Shown piece by piece: positions 8,341 through 17,202 of a stretch of 64,000 nt of DNA. Source of the DNA: Bradyrhizobium sp. AZCC 2176 (GTDB lineage: Bacteria > Pseudomonadota > Alphaproteobacteria > Rhizobiales > Xanthobacteraceae). The notes beneath the pieces are model-generated. The model saw nothing but the letters and a program-made list of their open reading frames with translations. It did no database searches and was not told the DNA's origin. How positions within the stretch are numbered: position 1 is the first letter of the stretch; each line of letters starts with the position of its first letter. Position numbers and translations under genes: made by a program. The stretch lies in contig NZ_JAZHRX010000001.1 in the NCBI RefSeq assembly GCF_036924645.1, forward strand, positions 3,561,501 through 3,625,500. Direction: 5' to 3'.

Positions 8341-8619
8341 TTAAAGCGAACTACGAGTCTGGCGGAGCATGAAGGCCAATACTTTCAAGTCGGCCTGACA
8401 AACGGATTGGAGTCTAGTTTAAGTAGATTACGAGTCCCCGGCGTCCGACGTCGTCGAATTCTGAGTCCCGTCAGTGCGGTCGGTTTTGCCGCATTCCGGA
8501 CAAAGGGACTCGCAGGTCACTGAAGTGCGAATAGGCGACATCGCCCTTCCGCGATCTCAGGAATAGGAATAGGCTATTTGCGCCCGTTCGCATCGGATTA
8601 CCGCCGCGGAGGGACTGCA

Positions 8620-9600
8620 ATGAAACTTCCCCACCGAAGGCAGTTTCTGCATTTGGCTGCGGCCACTGCCGCGCTACCGGCGCTCTCGACCATCGCGCGA
8701 GCGCAAGCCTATCCGACGCGGCCGGTGCGCATCATCGTCGGCTTTCCCGCTGGCGGCTCGGGGGACTTTCACGCTCGTCTAATGGGTCAGTGGTTATCGG
8801 AGCGGCTCGGCCAGCAATTCGTCGTCGACAACCGGCCGGGTGCCGGCGGCAATATTGGCACAGAGGCAGTCGTCCGTGCACCGGCCGACGGCTATACGCT
8901 CCTCTTGGCCTTAACACCGAACGCAATCAACGCAACGCTCTACGACAGGCTTAACTTCAACTTCATCCGGGACATTGCACCGGTTGCCGGGATCGTGCAT
9001 GGGCCCCAAGTCATGGTGATGCATCCTGCTCATCCCACCAGAACCGTTCCGGACTTCATCGCCTACGCCAAGGCCAATCCCGGCAAGATCAACATGGCGT
9101 CGGGCGGCGTCGGGACGCCGGGCCATCTGGCCGGCGAGCTGTTCAAGATCATGACTGGCGTCAACTTAATTCACGTGCCCTATCGCGGCGAAGGACCTGC
9201 CCTTACCGACGCGATTAGTGGGCAGTTCGAGCTAATGTTCGTCAGCGGGAGCCCATCGCTTGAGTTCATCCGGGCTGGTAAACTGCGAGCCCTTGCGGTG
9301 ACCACCGCAACGCGGTCGCCGGCGCTGCCGGACGTGCCGACCATTGCCGAAACGGTCCCCGGATATGAGGTGACCGTGTGGGCGGGGATGGGTGCGCCGA
9401 AGGGCACACCGTCCGAGATCATTCACAAGCTCAACGATCATATCAATGCGGGACTAGCAAGCCCCGGTATCAAGGCGCGATACGCCGATCTGGGCCTTAC
9501 GCCTCTTGTTTTCTCGCCATCTGACTTCGGAAAATTCGTCGCTGACGACACGCAAAGGTGGGCGAAGGTGATCCGCGCGGCCAACATCAAGCTGGAGTAA
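8620..9600 (+). CDS. TctC/Bug-family substrate-binding protein with Tat-type signal
   Basis: A 326-residue periplasmic binding protein. The leader HRRQFLHLAAATAALPAL has a twin-arginine RRxFL motif, suggesting Tat export. The mature part shows YPTRPVRIIVGFPAGGSGD, VVDNRPGAGGNIG, the GKINMASGG strand and HVPYRGEGPAL, all hallmarks of Bug proteins that bind carboxylates or other small organic anions. I chose the ATG at 8620 with GGAGGG at 8608-8613. No TctA/TctB permease is adjacent, so it is an orphan that would need a permease encoded elsewhere or act as a sensor. The ligand is unknown. Confidence 0.9.
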   Translation: MKLPHRRQFLHLAAATAALPALSTIARAQAYPTRPVRIIVGFPAGGSGDFHARLMGQWLSERLGQQFVVDNRPGAGGNIGTEAVVRAPADGYTLLLALTPNAINATLYDRLNFNFIRDIAPVAGIVHGPQVMVMHPAHPTRTVPDFIAYAKANPGKINMASGGVGTPGHLAGELFKIMTGVNLIHVPYRGEGPALTDAISGQFELMFVSGSPSLEFIRAGKLRALAVTTATRSPALPDVPTIAETVPGYEVTVWAGMGAPKGTPSEIIHKLNDHINAGLASPGIKARYADLGLTPLVFSPSDFGKFVADDTQRWAKVIRAANIKLE

Positions 9601-9692
9601 TTTCGACCCGCCGATATTTCATAGCGGCCAACAACGGAAGTCGCGCTTATTCGATCATCTTGTCCCAACGGGCGAGCATCTTTCTGCGATGG

Positions 9693-11474
9693 TCATTCGG
9701 GCAGCCCGGCTTGCCGCAATCCTTCTTCATATCGCGCGACATCGTCGGCCGGCCAAGGGCCCAGCACGGCTTTAAGAGTGGAAACACGTAGCGCAGGATT
9801 CAGTTGCCGCAGCCGAGCCATTGCCTGATGTGCTTGCTCCGGCCGCCCGGCCATTGCATTGCTTGCGGCGGCGACCCGCAATCCAGGTTGATGGTCCGGA
9901 TTGTCCTGCAATACCATTGCCGCCCACGATGCCGCTTCGTCATAGCGGCCCAGGAGGAAATGGGCAAACGCGGTCCCGGCCCGCATTCCGCTCACCCGCG
10001 GATCAAGTGGGCTCAGGCGCATGGCACGTGCGAAGCGCCCGATCGCCGGTTCCTGCTCGCCAAGAAAGGTTTTTACCCAGCCGCCGCAAAACCATGCCTC
10101 GGCCGAATTGGAATTGAGCACAAGCGCGCGATCGATTAAGCCGGCCCCTGCCTCGAGATCGCGAACAACAAACGCCAACGCCCATCCGCTCGCGGCGAGC
10201 GCGATCGCGTCATCCTTGCCCAACTCAACCGCCCGCTGGGCGAGCCTCTTCACTTCGGCAATCTCGTTCGCTGTGTCTGAAAACCAGCCATTGGTCTTGG
10301 CTATGACGTAGCAAAGGGCGGCACGACCGTAGGCCGACGCAAAATCCGGATCGAGCTCGATCGCGCGGTTGAACAGGCGCAATGCCTCGTCGTTCGCTTG
10401 CCGGTTGGCAGACTGATAAAACCTGGCCAAACCGCGCAAATAGAGCGTATAGGCGTCGAGGCTCTCGGTCGGCTTGCGCTTGGCACGCTCGATCTCGGCT
10501 TTTTCCATCGCGGGCGCGATCGCCCCGACAACGCTCTCGGTCACCTGGTCCTGCAGATCGAAGACGTCGCCGAGCCCACCATCAAACCGTTCTGCCCAAA
10601 GATGTGCCCCGGTGGCGGTATCGACAAGCTGTCCTGTGATGCGGACTCGGTTTGCCGCTTTGCGGACGCTCCCTTCCAACACGTAGCGCACCCCAAGCTC
10701 GCGCCCGACCTGCTTCACGTCGACGGCGCGCCCCTTGTAGGTGAAGCTCGAGTTGCGGGCGATGACGAACAGCGCCTTGAAATGAGACAGCGCCGTGATG
10801 ATGTCATCGACCATGCCGTCGGCAAAATATTCCTGTTCCGGATCGGAGCTGAGGTTGGTGAAGGGGAGAACGGCGATCGAGGGTTTATTGGGCAGAGCAA
10901 GGGTCTCATCAACAGGCCAGCGGTTCGGCACGGCTGGCACGGCGCGACCGTATGGGACGCGCCAGACCCGCATCGGTTCGGCGATATTCTTCAAGGATTG
11001 CGAACCCAAATCCTCAAACGTTACATCTACCTTGCCACGAATTTGCCGACGTGCGTCGTCCGAAATGCTGATACCGCCCGGCTCTGCGATCCCTTCTAGA
11101 CGCACCGCAATATTGACGCCGTCGCCAAAGATATCGTTCTCTTCGATAATGATATCACCGACGTGAATGCCAATGCGGAGTTCGATCCGCTTGTCCTGCG
11201 GCACGTCGATATTTTGTTCGGCCATGCCGCGTTGAATTTCGTCGGCACATCGGACCGCGTCGACCACGCTGGCGAACTCGGCAATAGCGCCGTCCCCGGT
11301 ATTCTTGACGACACGACCGTGATGCTGCGCGATTTTGGGATCGAAAAGCGTCCTTCTAAGCGCTTTCAGTCGCGCCAGCGTGCCTTCTTCGTCTATCCCT
11401 ATTAAGCGGCAAGAGCCTGCGACATCCGCCGCCAGAATAGCCGCCAGTCGTCGCTCTACGTGCGCGCTGCTCAA
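9693..11474 (-). CDS. class III adenylate/guanylate cyclase with TPR repeats (paralogue 2)
   Basis: A protein of about 593 residues. The order is cyclase domain (ERRLAAILAADVAGSCRLIG, NTGDGAIAEF, GIHVGDIIIEENDIFGDGVNIAVRLE), TolB-like segment (IAVLPFTNLSSDPEQEYFADGMVDDI, YVLEGSVRKA) and TPR repeats. Both metal aspartates are present. The usual GYSRLMG is GSCRLIG here, a conservative change outside the metal ligands. The likely start is TTG at 11474, preceded by GGGGGA and close to the conserved VERRLAA; an ATG at 11546 would add 24 residues. It stands alone between two TctC genes. Product and trigger are inferred from the family. Confidence 0.88.
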   Translation of the reverse strand: MSSAHVERRLAAILAADVAGSCRLIGIDEEGTLARLKALRRTLFDPKIAQHHGRVVKNTGDGAIAEFASVVDAVRCADEIQRGMAEQNIDVPQDKRIELRIGIHVGDIIIEENDIFGDGVNIAVRLEGIAEPGGISISDDARRQIRGKVDVTFEDLGSQSLKNIAEPMRVWRVPYGRAVPAVPNRWPVDETLALPNKPSIAVLPFTNLSSDPEQEYFADGMVDDIITALSHFKALFVIARNSSFTYKGRAVDVKQVGRELGVRYVLEGSVRKAANRVRITGQLVDTATGAHLWAERFDGGLGDVFDLQDQVTESVVGAIAPAMEKAEIERAKRKPTESLDAYTLYLRGLARFYQSANRQANDEALRLFNRAIELDPDFASAYGRAALCYVIAKTNGWFSDTANEIAEVKRLAQRAVELGKDDAIALAASGWALAFVVRDLEAGAGLIDRALVLNSNSAEAWFCGGWVKTFLGEQEPAIGRFARAMRLSPLDPRVSGMRAGTAFAHFLLGRYDEAASWAAMVLQDNPDHQPGLRVAAASNAMAGRPEQAHQAMARLRQLNPALRVSTLKAVLGPWPADDVARYEEGLRQAGLPE

Positions 11475-11751
11475 GATGGTCCCCCGTACTGGGGAAATCG
11501 AATGGTTATATAGCACGATTGTGGGTCGATGTCCGGCTACGCCCAAGGTCCGAAATGGGTCAAAACGCGACTTGCGTTCTACGTCGGCTTCCTGGGCGGG
11601 ACCGGACGTTCGCGGCGAGCGGGCGGGTGACGCCGGCGCCGCAACGTTCTGGTGGACTCGTTATTGCCTTAAACCGACTCGTTTCTGCTCTTAGGGCACA
11701 GCAGGGGAATTGCGTGGACGCCTGCTTGATGCCTGACAGGGACGCCGGGCG

Positions 11752-12717
11752 TCATTTGCCCGTGGCAAGGCCGGCGGCCTTGATGACGCGCGCCCACTTC
11801 TGGGTCTCCGCTCCGATGTAGTTGCGAAAATGCCCCGGCGTGTCGCCGGCGACCGTCAGGCCCTGATCGGCGAGCTTCTGCTTCACCTGCGGGTCGTTCA
11901 TCGCCTCGTTGGCGAGGCGGTTCAGGGTGGCGACGATCGGCTCGGGCGTCCCGCCCGGCGCGACCATGCCGTACCAGTTTTCGATCAGCAACTCCGGCAT
12001 GCCGACCTCCGCGGTGGTCGGCACGTCAGGCGAGGTGGGCGCGCGTTTCGGAGCACCAAGCGCAATCGGGCGCAGGGTGCCGGCCTTGATATGCGGCAGC
12101 AGCACCGGCAAATCGAGGAAGGCCATCTGCACCTGCTGGCCGAGCAGATCGTTCACTGCTGGCGCAGCGCCCCGGTAGGGCACGTGCACAATGTCGATGC
12201 TGGCCGTCAGCTTGAGCAGTTCACCGGCAAGATGCGGCAAGCCACCGACGCCGGCGGATGCGAAATTGAGTTTCCCCGGCTGGGCCTTGGCGAGCGCGAT
12301 CAACTCCTTCATGTCGCGGGCGGGCACGTTGCTGGCGACGACAAGCATTTCCGGCACCGTGGTCACCAGCGTGACGGGCGCGAAATCTTTCGTCACGTCG
12401 TAGGGCACCTTTTCCATCGTCGGGTTGATGACCAGCGCGCTCGCGCTCACGATGCCGATCGTGTAGCCGTCGGCGGCTGCCTTTGCGACCGCATCGGTAC
12501 CGAGCACGCCGGCCTGGCCGCCGCGATTGTCGATCACGACCGGCTGCTTTGCGATTTCCGACATGCGCTGGCCGACCAGGCGCGCGATGATGTCGTTGGG
12601 GCCGCCGGGTGGGAACGGCACAATCAGCTTGATCGGTTTGCTTGGGAAATCCTGCGCTGCCGCCACGGCGGGCAGCAGCACGGACAATCCGGTAAGAAGC
12701 ACGCGAAGAGCCTTCAT
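11752..12717 (-). CDS. TctC/Bug-family substrate-binding protein (tandem copy A)
   Basis: A 321-residue periplasmic binding protein with a Sec signal peptide (LLTGLSVLLPAVAAAQ). The mature part has DFPSKPIKLIVPFPPGGPND, VVIDNRGGQAGVLG, GKLNFASAGVG and HVPYRGAAPAV, the standard Bug signatures. The start is the ATG at 12717 with CGGAGG about 5 nt upstream. The next gene upstream, 12939-13919, is a close paralogue with nearly identical motif strings, so the pair arose by tandem duplication. No permease gene is adjacent. Confidence 0.9.
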   Translation of the reverse strand: MKALRVLLTGLSVLLPAVAAAQDFPSKPIKLIVPFPPGGPNDIIARLVGQRMSEIAKQPVVIDNRGGQAGVLGTDAVAKAAADGYTIGIVSASALVINPTMEKVPYDVTKDFAPVTLVTTVPEMLVVASNVPARDMKELIALAKAQPGKLNFASAGVGGLPHLAGELLKLTASIDIVHVPYRGAAPAVNDLLGQQVQMAFLDLPVLLPHIKAGTLRPIALGAPKRAPTSPDVPTTAEVGMPELLIENWYGMVAPGGTPEPIVATLNRLANEAMNDPQVKQKLADQGLTVAGDTPGHFRNYIGAETQKWARVIKAAGLATGK

Positions 12718-12792
12718 CAAAGCCTCCGGTAACTTTTGTCACGGCCGGGCCAGCGCGATATCGCGCTGGATGTTTCGGTTATTTCACGGCTT

Positions 12793-12894
12793 TAGAGCGT
12801 GATGACTTTTCTTCGAATCGTCATCCCGCTCTACTTCTTTGATTTGAGCATGATCTTTCCGGAAAACCGGTACCCACTTTTCCGGATCATGCTC
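12793..12894. repeat. compound palindromic element between tandem tctC copies
   Basis: Two inverted repeats lie side by side: TAGAGCG.GATGA at 12793-12805 with TCATC.CGCTCTA at 12821-12833, and GAGCATGATC at 12846-12855 with GATCATGCTC at 12885-12894. The second half recurs at 55440-55512 in the glt operon, so this is a dispersed mosaic element. It could stabilise or end the upstream transcript. Confidence 0.75.
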
Positions 12895-12938
12895 TGGTGC
12901 AGCAATAGACAGGGACGCGGCGGTCCGCGCCGTGATGC

Positions 12939-13919
12939 TCACTTCGTCGTCACGACGCCCGCGTCCTTGATCACCTTCGCCCACTTCTTGATTTCGCTGT
13001 CGATGAAGCCGCGGAAATGTTCCGGCGTGTCGCCGACCAGCGTCGCGCCCTGGGCTGCGAGCTTTTCCTTCACCGTCGGATCGGCCATCGCTTCTGTCGT
13101 GATCTTGTGCAAGGCCGCGACGATCGCCGGCGGGGTGGCGGCGGGCGCCACCATGCCGTACCAGTTCTCGATGATCATGCCGGGCATTCCGGCTTCGGCG
13201 GTGGTCGGTACCTCGATTGCGGTCGGCGCCCGCTCGGGGGCGCCGACCGCGATCGGCCGCAGGGCGCCGGCCTTGATCTGCGGCAGCAGCACCGGCAGAT
13301 CGAGGAACGTCATCTGCACCTGCTGTCCGAGCAGATCGTTCACCGCCGGCGCGGCGCCGCGATAGGGAACGTGCACGATGTCGATGTTGGCCGTCAGCTT
13401 GAGCAGTTCGCCCGCCAAATGCGGCAGGCTGCCGGGACCGGACGAGGCGAAATTCAGTTTCCCCGGCTGCGCCCTGGCGAGCGCGATCAGTTCTTTCATG
13501 TCCTTGGCGGGGACGTTGGTCGCGACCACCAGCATCTCGGGGACGGTGGCGACCAGCGTCACCGGCGCGAAATCCCTAAGCGTATCGTAGGCGACCCTTT
13601 CCATGCTCGGGCTGATGGCGAGCGCGCCCGCGCTCGAAATCGCGATGGTGTAACCGTCGGGGGCTGCCTTTGCGACCGCGTCGGTGCCGAGCACGCCGCC
13701 CTGGCCGCCACGGTTGTCGATCAGCACCGGCTGCTTGGTAATCTCGGACATGCGCTGGCCGATCACGCGCGCGATGATATCATTGGGGCCGCCGGCCGGG
13801 AAAGGCACGATCAGCTTGATCGGTTTTGCGGGGAAATCCTGCGCCGAGGCCAAGGCTGGCAACAATACCGGTAACAACAGTAGCGTCAGTCCGGCAAGCA
13901 GCCTGCTCAGAAGTCTCAT
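12939..13919 (-). CDS. TctC/Bug-family substrate-binding protein (tandem copy B)
   Basis: A 326-residue periplasmic binding protein with a long hydrophobic leader (LLAGLTLLLLPVLLPALASAQ). The mature sequence runs parallel to the downstream copy: DFPAKPIKLIVPFPAGGPND, IDNRGGQGGVLG, HVPYRGAAPAVNDLLGQQ and a C-terminal GDTPEHFR. I chose the ATG at 13919 with GGGGAG about 7 nt upstream, rather than 13940, which adds seven residues ahead of the leader. It is an orphan like its partner. Divergence between the pair in the ligand-facing loops could mean different ligands, but none can be named. Confidence 0.9.
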   Translation of the reverse strand: MRLLSRLLAGLTLLLLPVLLPALASAQDFPAKPIKLIVPFPAGGPNDIIARVIGQRMSEITKQPVLIDNRGGQGGVLGTDAVAKAAPDGYTIAISSAGALAISPSMERVAYDTLRDFAPVTLVATVPEMLVVATNVPAKDMKELIALARAQPGKLNFASSGPGSLPHLAGELLKLTANIDIVHVPYRGAAPAVNDLLGQQVQMTFLDLPVLLPQIKAGALRPIAVGAPERAPTAIEVPTTAEAGMPGMIIENWYGMVAPAATPPAIVAALHKITTEAMADPTVKEKLAAQGATLVGDTPEHFRGFIDSEIKKWAKVIKDAGVVTTK

Positions 13920-14026
13920 GAATACTCCCCAGATCCGCATCTACGGTGCGCGTTGGCGGTCATCGTACGCGATGAACCGCTCGATGCAAGATCCGGTCGG
14001 TCGGCTGCAGCGGAAGCCAAGCCTCG

Positions 14027-14554
14027 TCAAAGCAGCAGTTCGTCGGTACGCGCGAGCCTGACCGATCGCTGCGTGATCAAATGGCTCCAGACCCAATTGT
14101 GGTGACGAATGACGCTCGCGGCGTCGAGGTGGGGGCGGTCATTCAAGGTGTGGGCATCGGTCACCACGACGACGTCGTGATGATTTGAAACGGCCGATCG
14201 GACGGTCGCGTCGACGCAAAGGTCGGTTGCCCATCCCGTGATGAATACGCGCTCCGGCGCAATTTCCTTCAGGCGCGCCGCGAGGTCGGTGCCGACGAAG
14301 GGATCGTTCAGGGTCTTGCGTATGACGATGTCGGCAGGCGCGCGATTGAGCTCTGGCAGAAGCGCCCAGCCCGGCGTGCCCGGCACGAAATCGTCTTCCG
14401 CACCACTGCAATGCTGCAGGAAAATCACCAGGCCGGACTGTTTGCGTACCTTCACGGCGAGCCGGTTGATGCGTTCGATGACGCCGCGCAGATCGTACTT
14501 TGGCTTCCCATTGAGGAGCCCGACCTGCATATCGACGACGATCAATGCATCCAT
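14027..14554 (-). CDS. isochorismatase-family cysteine hydrolase
   Basis: A 175-residue cytoplasmic enzyme. The catalytic triad of the family is visible: Asp8 (ALIVVDMQ), Lys80 (IVIRKTLND) and Cys113 (GWATDLCVDATV). The non-prolyl cis-peptide region GWATDLCV is typical. Substrates in the family include nicotinamide, carbamoyl-sarcosine, biuret and isochorismate, and sequence does not decide among them. I chose the ATG at 14554 with AAGGAG upstream. It lies 23 bp downstream of hisN on the same strand and is probably cotranscribed. Confidence 0.88.
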   Translation of the reverse strand: MDALIVVDMQVGLLNGKPKYDLRGVIERINRLAVKVRKQSGLVIFLQHCSGAEDDFVPGTPGWALLPELNRAPADIVIRKTLNDPFVGTDLAARLKEIAPERVFITGWATDLCVDATVRSAVSNHHDVVVVTDAHTLNDRPHLDAASVIRHHNWVWSHLITQRSVRLARTDELLL

Positions 14555-14577
14555 CGGGGCTCCTTGTGGCTGCGCCT

Positions 14578-15357
14578 CTAGCCGTTCAAGAGCTTCAGCG
14601 CCGCCTCGTGCACGCGGGCATCGCCGGCGGCGATGATGCGGCCGCCGCTCTGGGCCGGCTTGCCTTCCCAATTGGTGACGATGCCGCCGGCGCCGGTGAC
14701 GATCGGGATCAATGCCGCGATGTCATAGGGCTTGAGCTCGGTCTCGACCACGAGGTCGAGATGGCCGGCCGCCAGCATGCAGTAGGAATAGCAGTCGCCG
14801 CCATAGCGCGACAGCTTTACCGAACTCTCGACCCGGCCGAAGATCTCGCGGTCGGCGGCGTTCATCAGCAGCGGACTGGTGGTGAAAGAGGTCGCTTCCT
14901 TCAGCGAAGCGCAGCGCCGCGCCGTCAGCCGCCGCTCACCGGACGGCCCAGAATAATGCGCCGAGCCGCTATCGCCGGAAAAGCGCTCGCCGATATAGGG
15001 CTGGTGCATCATGCCGAATACCGGCGTGCCCTTGTGCAACAGCGCGATCAGGGTGCCCCAGATCGGAAATCCCGCGATGAAGGATTTGGTGCCGTCGATC
15101 GGATCGAGCACCCAGACATATTCGGCATCCTCGCGCTCGTTGCCGAATTCCTCGCCGACGATGCCGTGCTGGGGAAAGTTCGCCTTGATCAGGCGGCGCA
15201 TCACAGCTTCGGCGGCACGGTCGGCTTCGGTGACTGGATCGAAATCGCTCGCGCTCTTGTTGTCGATGGAGAGCGAGGTCCGGAAGAACGGCAGGATGGT
15301 CTCGCCAGACGCGGTCGCGAGGCGGCCGATGAAGGCTGTGAAATCGATGACCGTCAC
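14578..15357 (-). CDS. hisN: histidinol-phosphatase, inositol-monophosphatase type
   Basis: A 259-residue Mg-dependent phosphatase. The motifs GEEFG (after HGIVGEE), WVLDPIDGTKSF and the late KPYDIAALIPIV form the IMPase metal-binding set. Length and sequence style fit the alphaproteobacterial HisN that removes phosphate from L-histidinol phosphate, though general inositol phosphatases share the fold. The start is GTG at 15357 with AAGGGA upstream. It heads a likely two-gene operon with the isochorismatase-type hydrolase. Confidence 0.88.
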   Translation of the reverse strand: MTVIDFTAFIGRLATASGETILPFFRTSLSIDNKSASDFDPVTEADRAAEAVMRRLIKANFPQHGIVGEEFGNEREDAEYVWVLDPIDGTKSFIAGFPIWGTLIALLHKGTPVFGMMHQPYIGERFSGDSGSAHYSGPSGERRLTARRCASLKEATSFTTSPLLMNAADREIFGRVESSVKLSRYGGDCYSYCMLAAGHLDLVVETELKPYDIAALIPIVTGAGGIVTNWEGKPAQSGGRIIAAGDARVHEAALKLLNG

Positions 15358-15621
15358 GGCTATCCCTTACCGGAATGAAAATACCGCCTCTTGCCTAGCT
15401 CAATCCGCGCTGCCGCGCACGACCAGCGGCGCGTTATCCCATTCGTCCTGAGGTATCGGCTTTCGAATCGGCTTTCGACTAGGCTTCGTTTAAGGGTGGA
15501 TTTTTGGTTAGTCCCGCTATCACGAAGTTGCGAGTTTTGGCATACCAGCACTGCACGAAGGCGGTGGCTTAGCGGGGGCTTCCATATAAGTCATTGATTT
15601 TACTTTACTTAAACCTCATCC

Positions 15622-15805
15622 GTTGGAAGTGTTGCCGATCTGCCAGCTTGTTCCACTTTGGACGGCAGCGAACCAAAAACCCTTGCGTTTTGTGCAGCGC
15701 GGCCGCATATTGTTGCGGTGCGGTAGCGCCTCGCGCTATCGCTGCCCTCCTTGGGCGTTTCCTCCCTAGACTTGGGCCGCTTGTTCATTCAAGCGGCCCT
15801 TTTTT
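15622..15805 (+). ncRNA. candidate structured small RNA (6S-like)
   Basis: There is no convincing protein gene between 15358 and 15996, yet this stretch ends in a strong plus-strand terminator (15774-15805). Inside it, GGCAGCGA (15664-15671) pairs perfectly with TCGCTGCC (15739-15746), extended by GGA/UCC across one mismatch. Between them are hairpins CCGCA...TGCGG (about 15703-15717) and TAGCGC-CTC-GCGCTA (about 15724-15738). The rod with a large internal bubble, the size (about 160-185 nt) and the CTTGGGC...TTTCCTCCC 3' part recall alphaproteobacterial 6S RNA, the RNA polymerase regulator. The 5' end is a guess and no clean promoter was identified. The genomic neighbours are not those I associate with 6S. 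Confidence 0.5.
15774..15805 (+). terminator. strong intrinsic terminator without an upstream protein gene
   Basis: A perfect 10-bp stem (GGGCCGCTTG at 15774-15783, CAAGCGGCCC at 15790-15799) with a 6-nt loop is followed by six T. It is convergent with the minus-strand gene ending at 15997. Confidence 0.9.
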
Positions 15806-15878
15806 CTTTTGCCCCCGCTGAGCATGTTCAGTCCCGATGCGATTCAGGACAGCGCATCATTAGCATCAGGCGGTGGCT

Positions 15879-15920
15879 TCTTTGCATGGGGTTGATTTCG
15901 AGATTTTTCATTTGGCCCTG
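15879..15920. repeat. dispersed repeat fragment (second copy at 41900-41942)
   Basis: The segment TTTGCATGGGGTTG.TTTCG.GATTTT recurs at 41900-41942 with a few differences, and both copies are followed by GGCCCTGC. Both lie outside genes. Function unknown. Confidence 0.6.
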
Positions 15921-15996
15921 CAGTCCTCCGCCCGTGGCGCGTCCAGGACGCGCGTGAACGCGTTGGCGGAGACGTTGCGGCTGATCGGTCTGGCCT

Positions 15997-16935
15997 CTAC
16001 TCCGCGGCCGCCTGGAATGGGCCGAGATCGCCGAGCGGCACCTGTGCCAGCGCTTCCGCCAGCGCGGCAAAATCGGTGGCCATTTGCGCAAAGCGCGGGC
16101 CGCGCTCGCGCCGCCGCTCGTCCATATAGATCGCGCGGTTGAGCTCGAGCTGCACGGTGTGCAATCCGCTGGCCGGGTTGCCGTAATGCTCGGTAATGAA
16201 GCCGCCGGCATAGGGCTTGTTGCGGCCGATCGAATAGCCGAGCCCGCTCATGATTTCCTCGACGACATCGGCCAAAAGGCTCGCGCAACTGGTGCCGTAG
16301 CGGTCGCCGATCACGATGTCGGGCCGCCGCGGCTCGTCGCGCGAGACGCCCACCGACGGCATCGAATGGCAATCCACCAGGATCACGGTCCCGAACGCCT
16401 GATGGGCCTTATTGATCAGCCGCCGCAGCGCCCGATGATACGGCTTGTAAAGCGCCTCGATCCGCCCCAGCGCGTCGTCGACGGAAAGCCGCTCGCGGTA
16501 GATCTCCTGCCCGTCGCCGACCACGCGCGGAATGGTGCCGAGGCCGCCGGCAACCCGCATCGAGCGCGTATTGGCAAAGCTCGGCAGGCGTCCGGTGAAC
16601 ATCCGCGGATCGAGCTCATAGGGCTCGCGGTTCACGTCGACATAGGAGCGGGGGAAATTGACCCGCACCGTCGGAAAGCCGCGTTCGCTCAGGTCCCCGA
16701 TCAACTCGTCCATGAACGAATCCTCGGAACGGCGCAGCGCGGCGAGGTCGATCCGGCAGGCGTTGAGGAATTCGAGCGGATAGACCGAGCCGGAATGAGG
16801 CGAGTTGAAGATGATCGGCGCCCGCCAGTGCGCCGGCTCCACGATCTCGAACGGGGGCGACAGCTCGCCATCAAACTGGGTCATCGTCGGGCGCCGTCCC
16901 TTGAATGTCCGCTTTCCCTTGGGCCGATCGATCAT
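15997..16935 (-). CDS. N-formylglutamate amidohydrolase family protein
   Basis: A 312-residue zinc hydrolase of the FGase family, which in histidine catabolism (HutG) turns N-formylglutamate into glutamate and formate. Visible signatures are NSPHSGSVYP, NFPRSYVDVNREPYELDP, the metal segment LVDCHSMPS and a terminal HTVQLELNRAIYMDE. There is no signal peptide. Two starts are possible: ATG at 16935 or ATG at 16884 (MTQFDGELSPP), nearer the conserved part but with a distant ribosome site. There are no hut genes beside it, so the role may be broader; family members also process other N-formyl or amide compounds. Confidence 0.87.
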   Translation of the reverse strand: MIDRPKGKRTFKGRRPTMTQFDGELSPPFEIVEPAHWRAPIIFNSPHSGSVYPLEFLNACRIDLAALRRSEDSFMDELIGDLSERGFPTVRVNFPRSYVDVNREPYELDPRMFTGRLPSFANTRSMRVAGGLGTIPRVVGDGQEIYRERLSVDDALGRIEALYKPYHRALRRLINKAHQAFGTVILVDCHSMPSVGVSRDEPRRPDIVIGDRYGTSCASLLADVVEEIMSGLGYSIGRNKPYAGGFITEHYGNPASGLHTVQLELNRAIYMDERRRERGPRFAQMATDFAALAEALAQVPLGDLGPFQAAAE

Positions 16936-17202
16936 GCGACCGATTCTGCCGAAGGGCAGGGCTTTGTAAGGATGTATTGTCCGTAATCGTAATCATTCTG
17001 CCAAGCGAAAAAAGCCGCCATTCTCCTGGAAGGTGTCGCAAACGCCTGAAAAGCGCCGCCTTGATCGATCCTGGTACATACCGCTACATAAATAGCGCTG
17101 CCCGCGATCGCCAAGACGCCGTTACCTTTCACCCGAAATTTACCCTCTGTCGGGCTTAGTGGGCGGAATGATCCTCCAAGCCGGAAGCGACGACCGACCG
17201 CC

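Noticed and set aside
14545..15378. Plus-strand frame of 277 codons
   Set aside because: It is antisense to hisN, whose phosphatase motifs are unambiguous on the other strand.
15594..15821. Small plus-strand protein of 75 residues
   Set aside because: The frame runs through the terminator and past its T-run, has no ribosome site, and its residues show no protein character.
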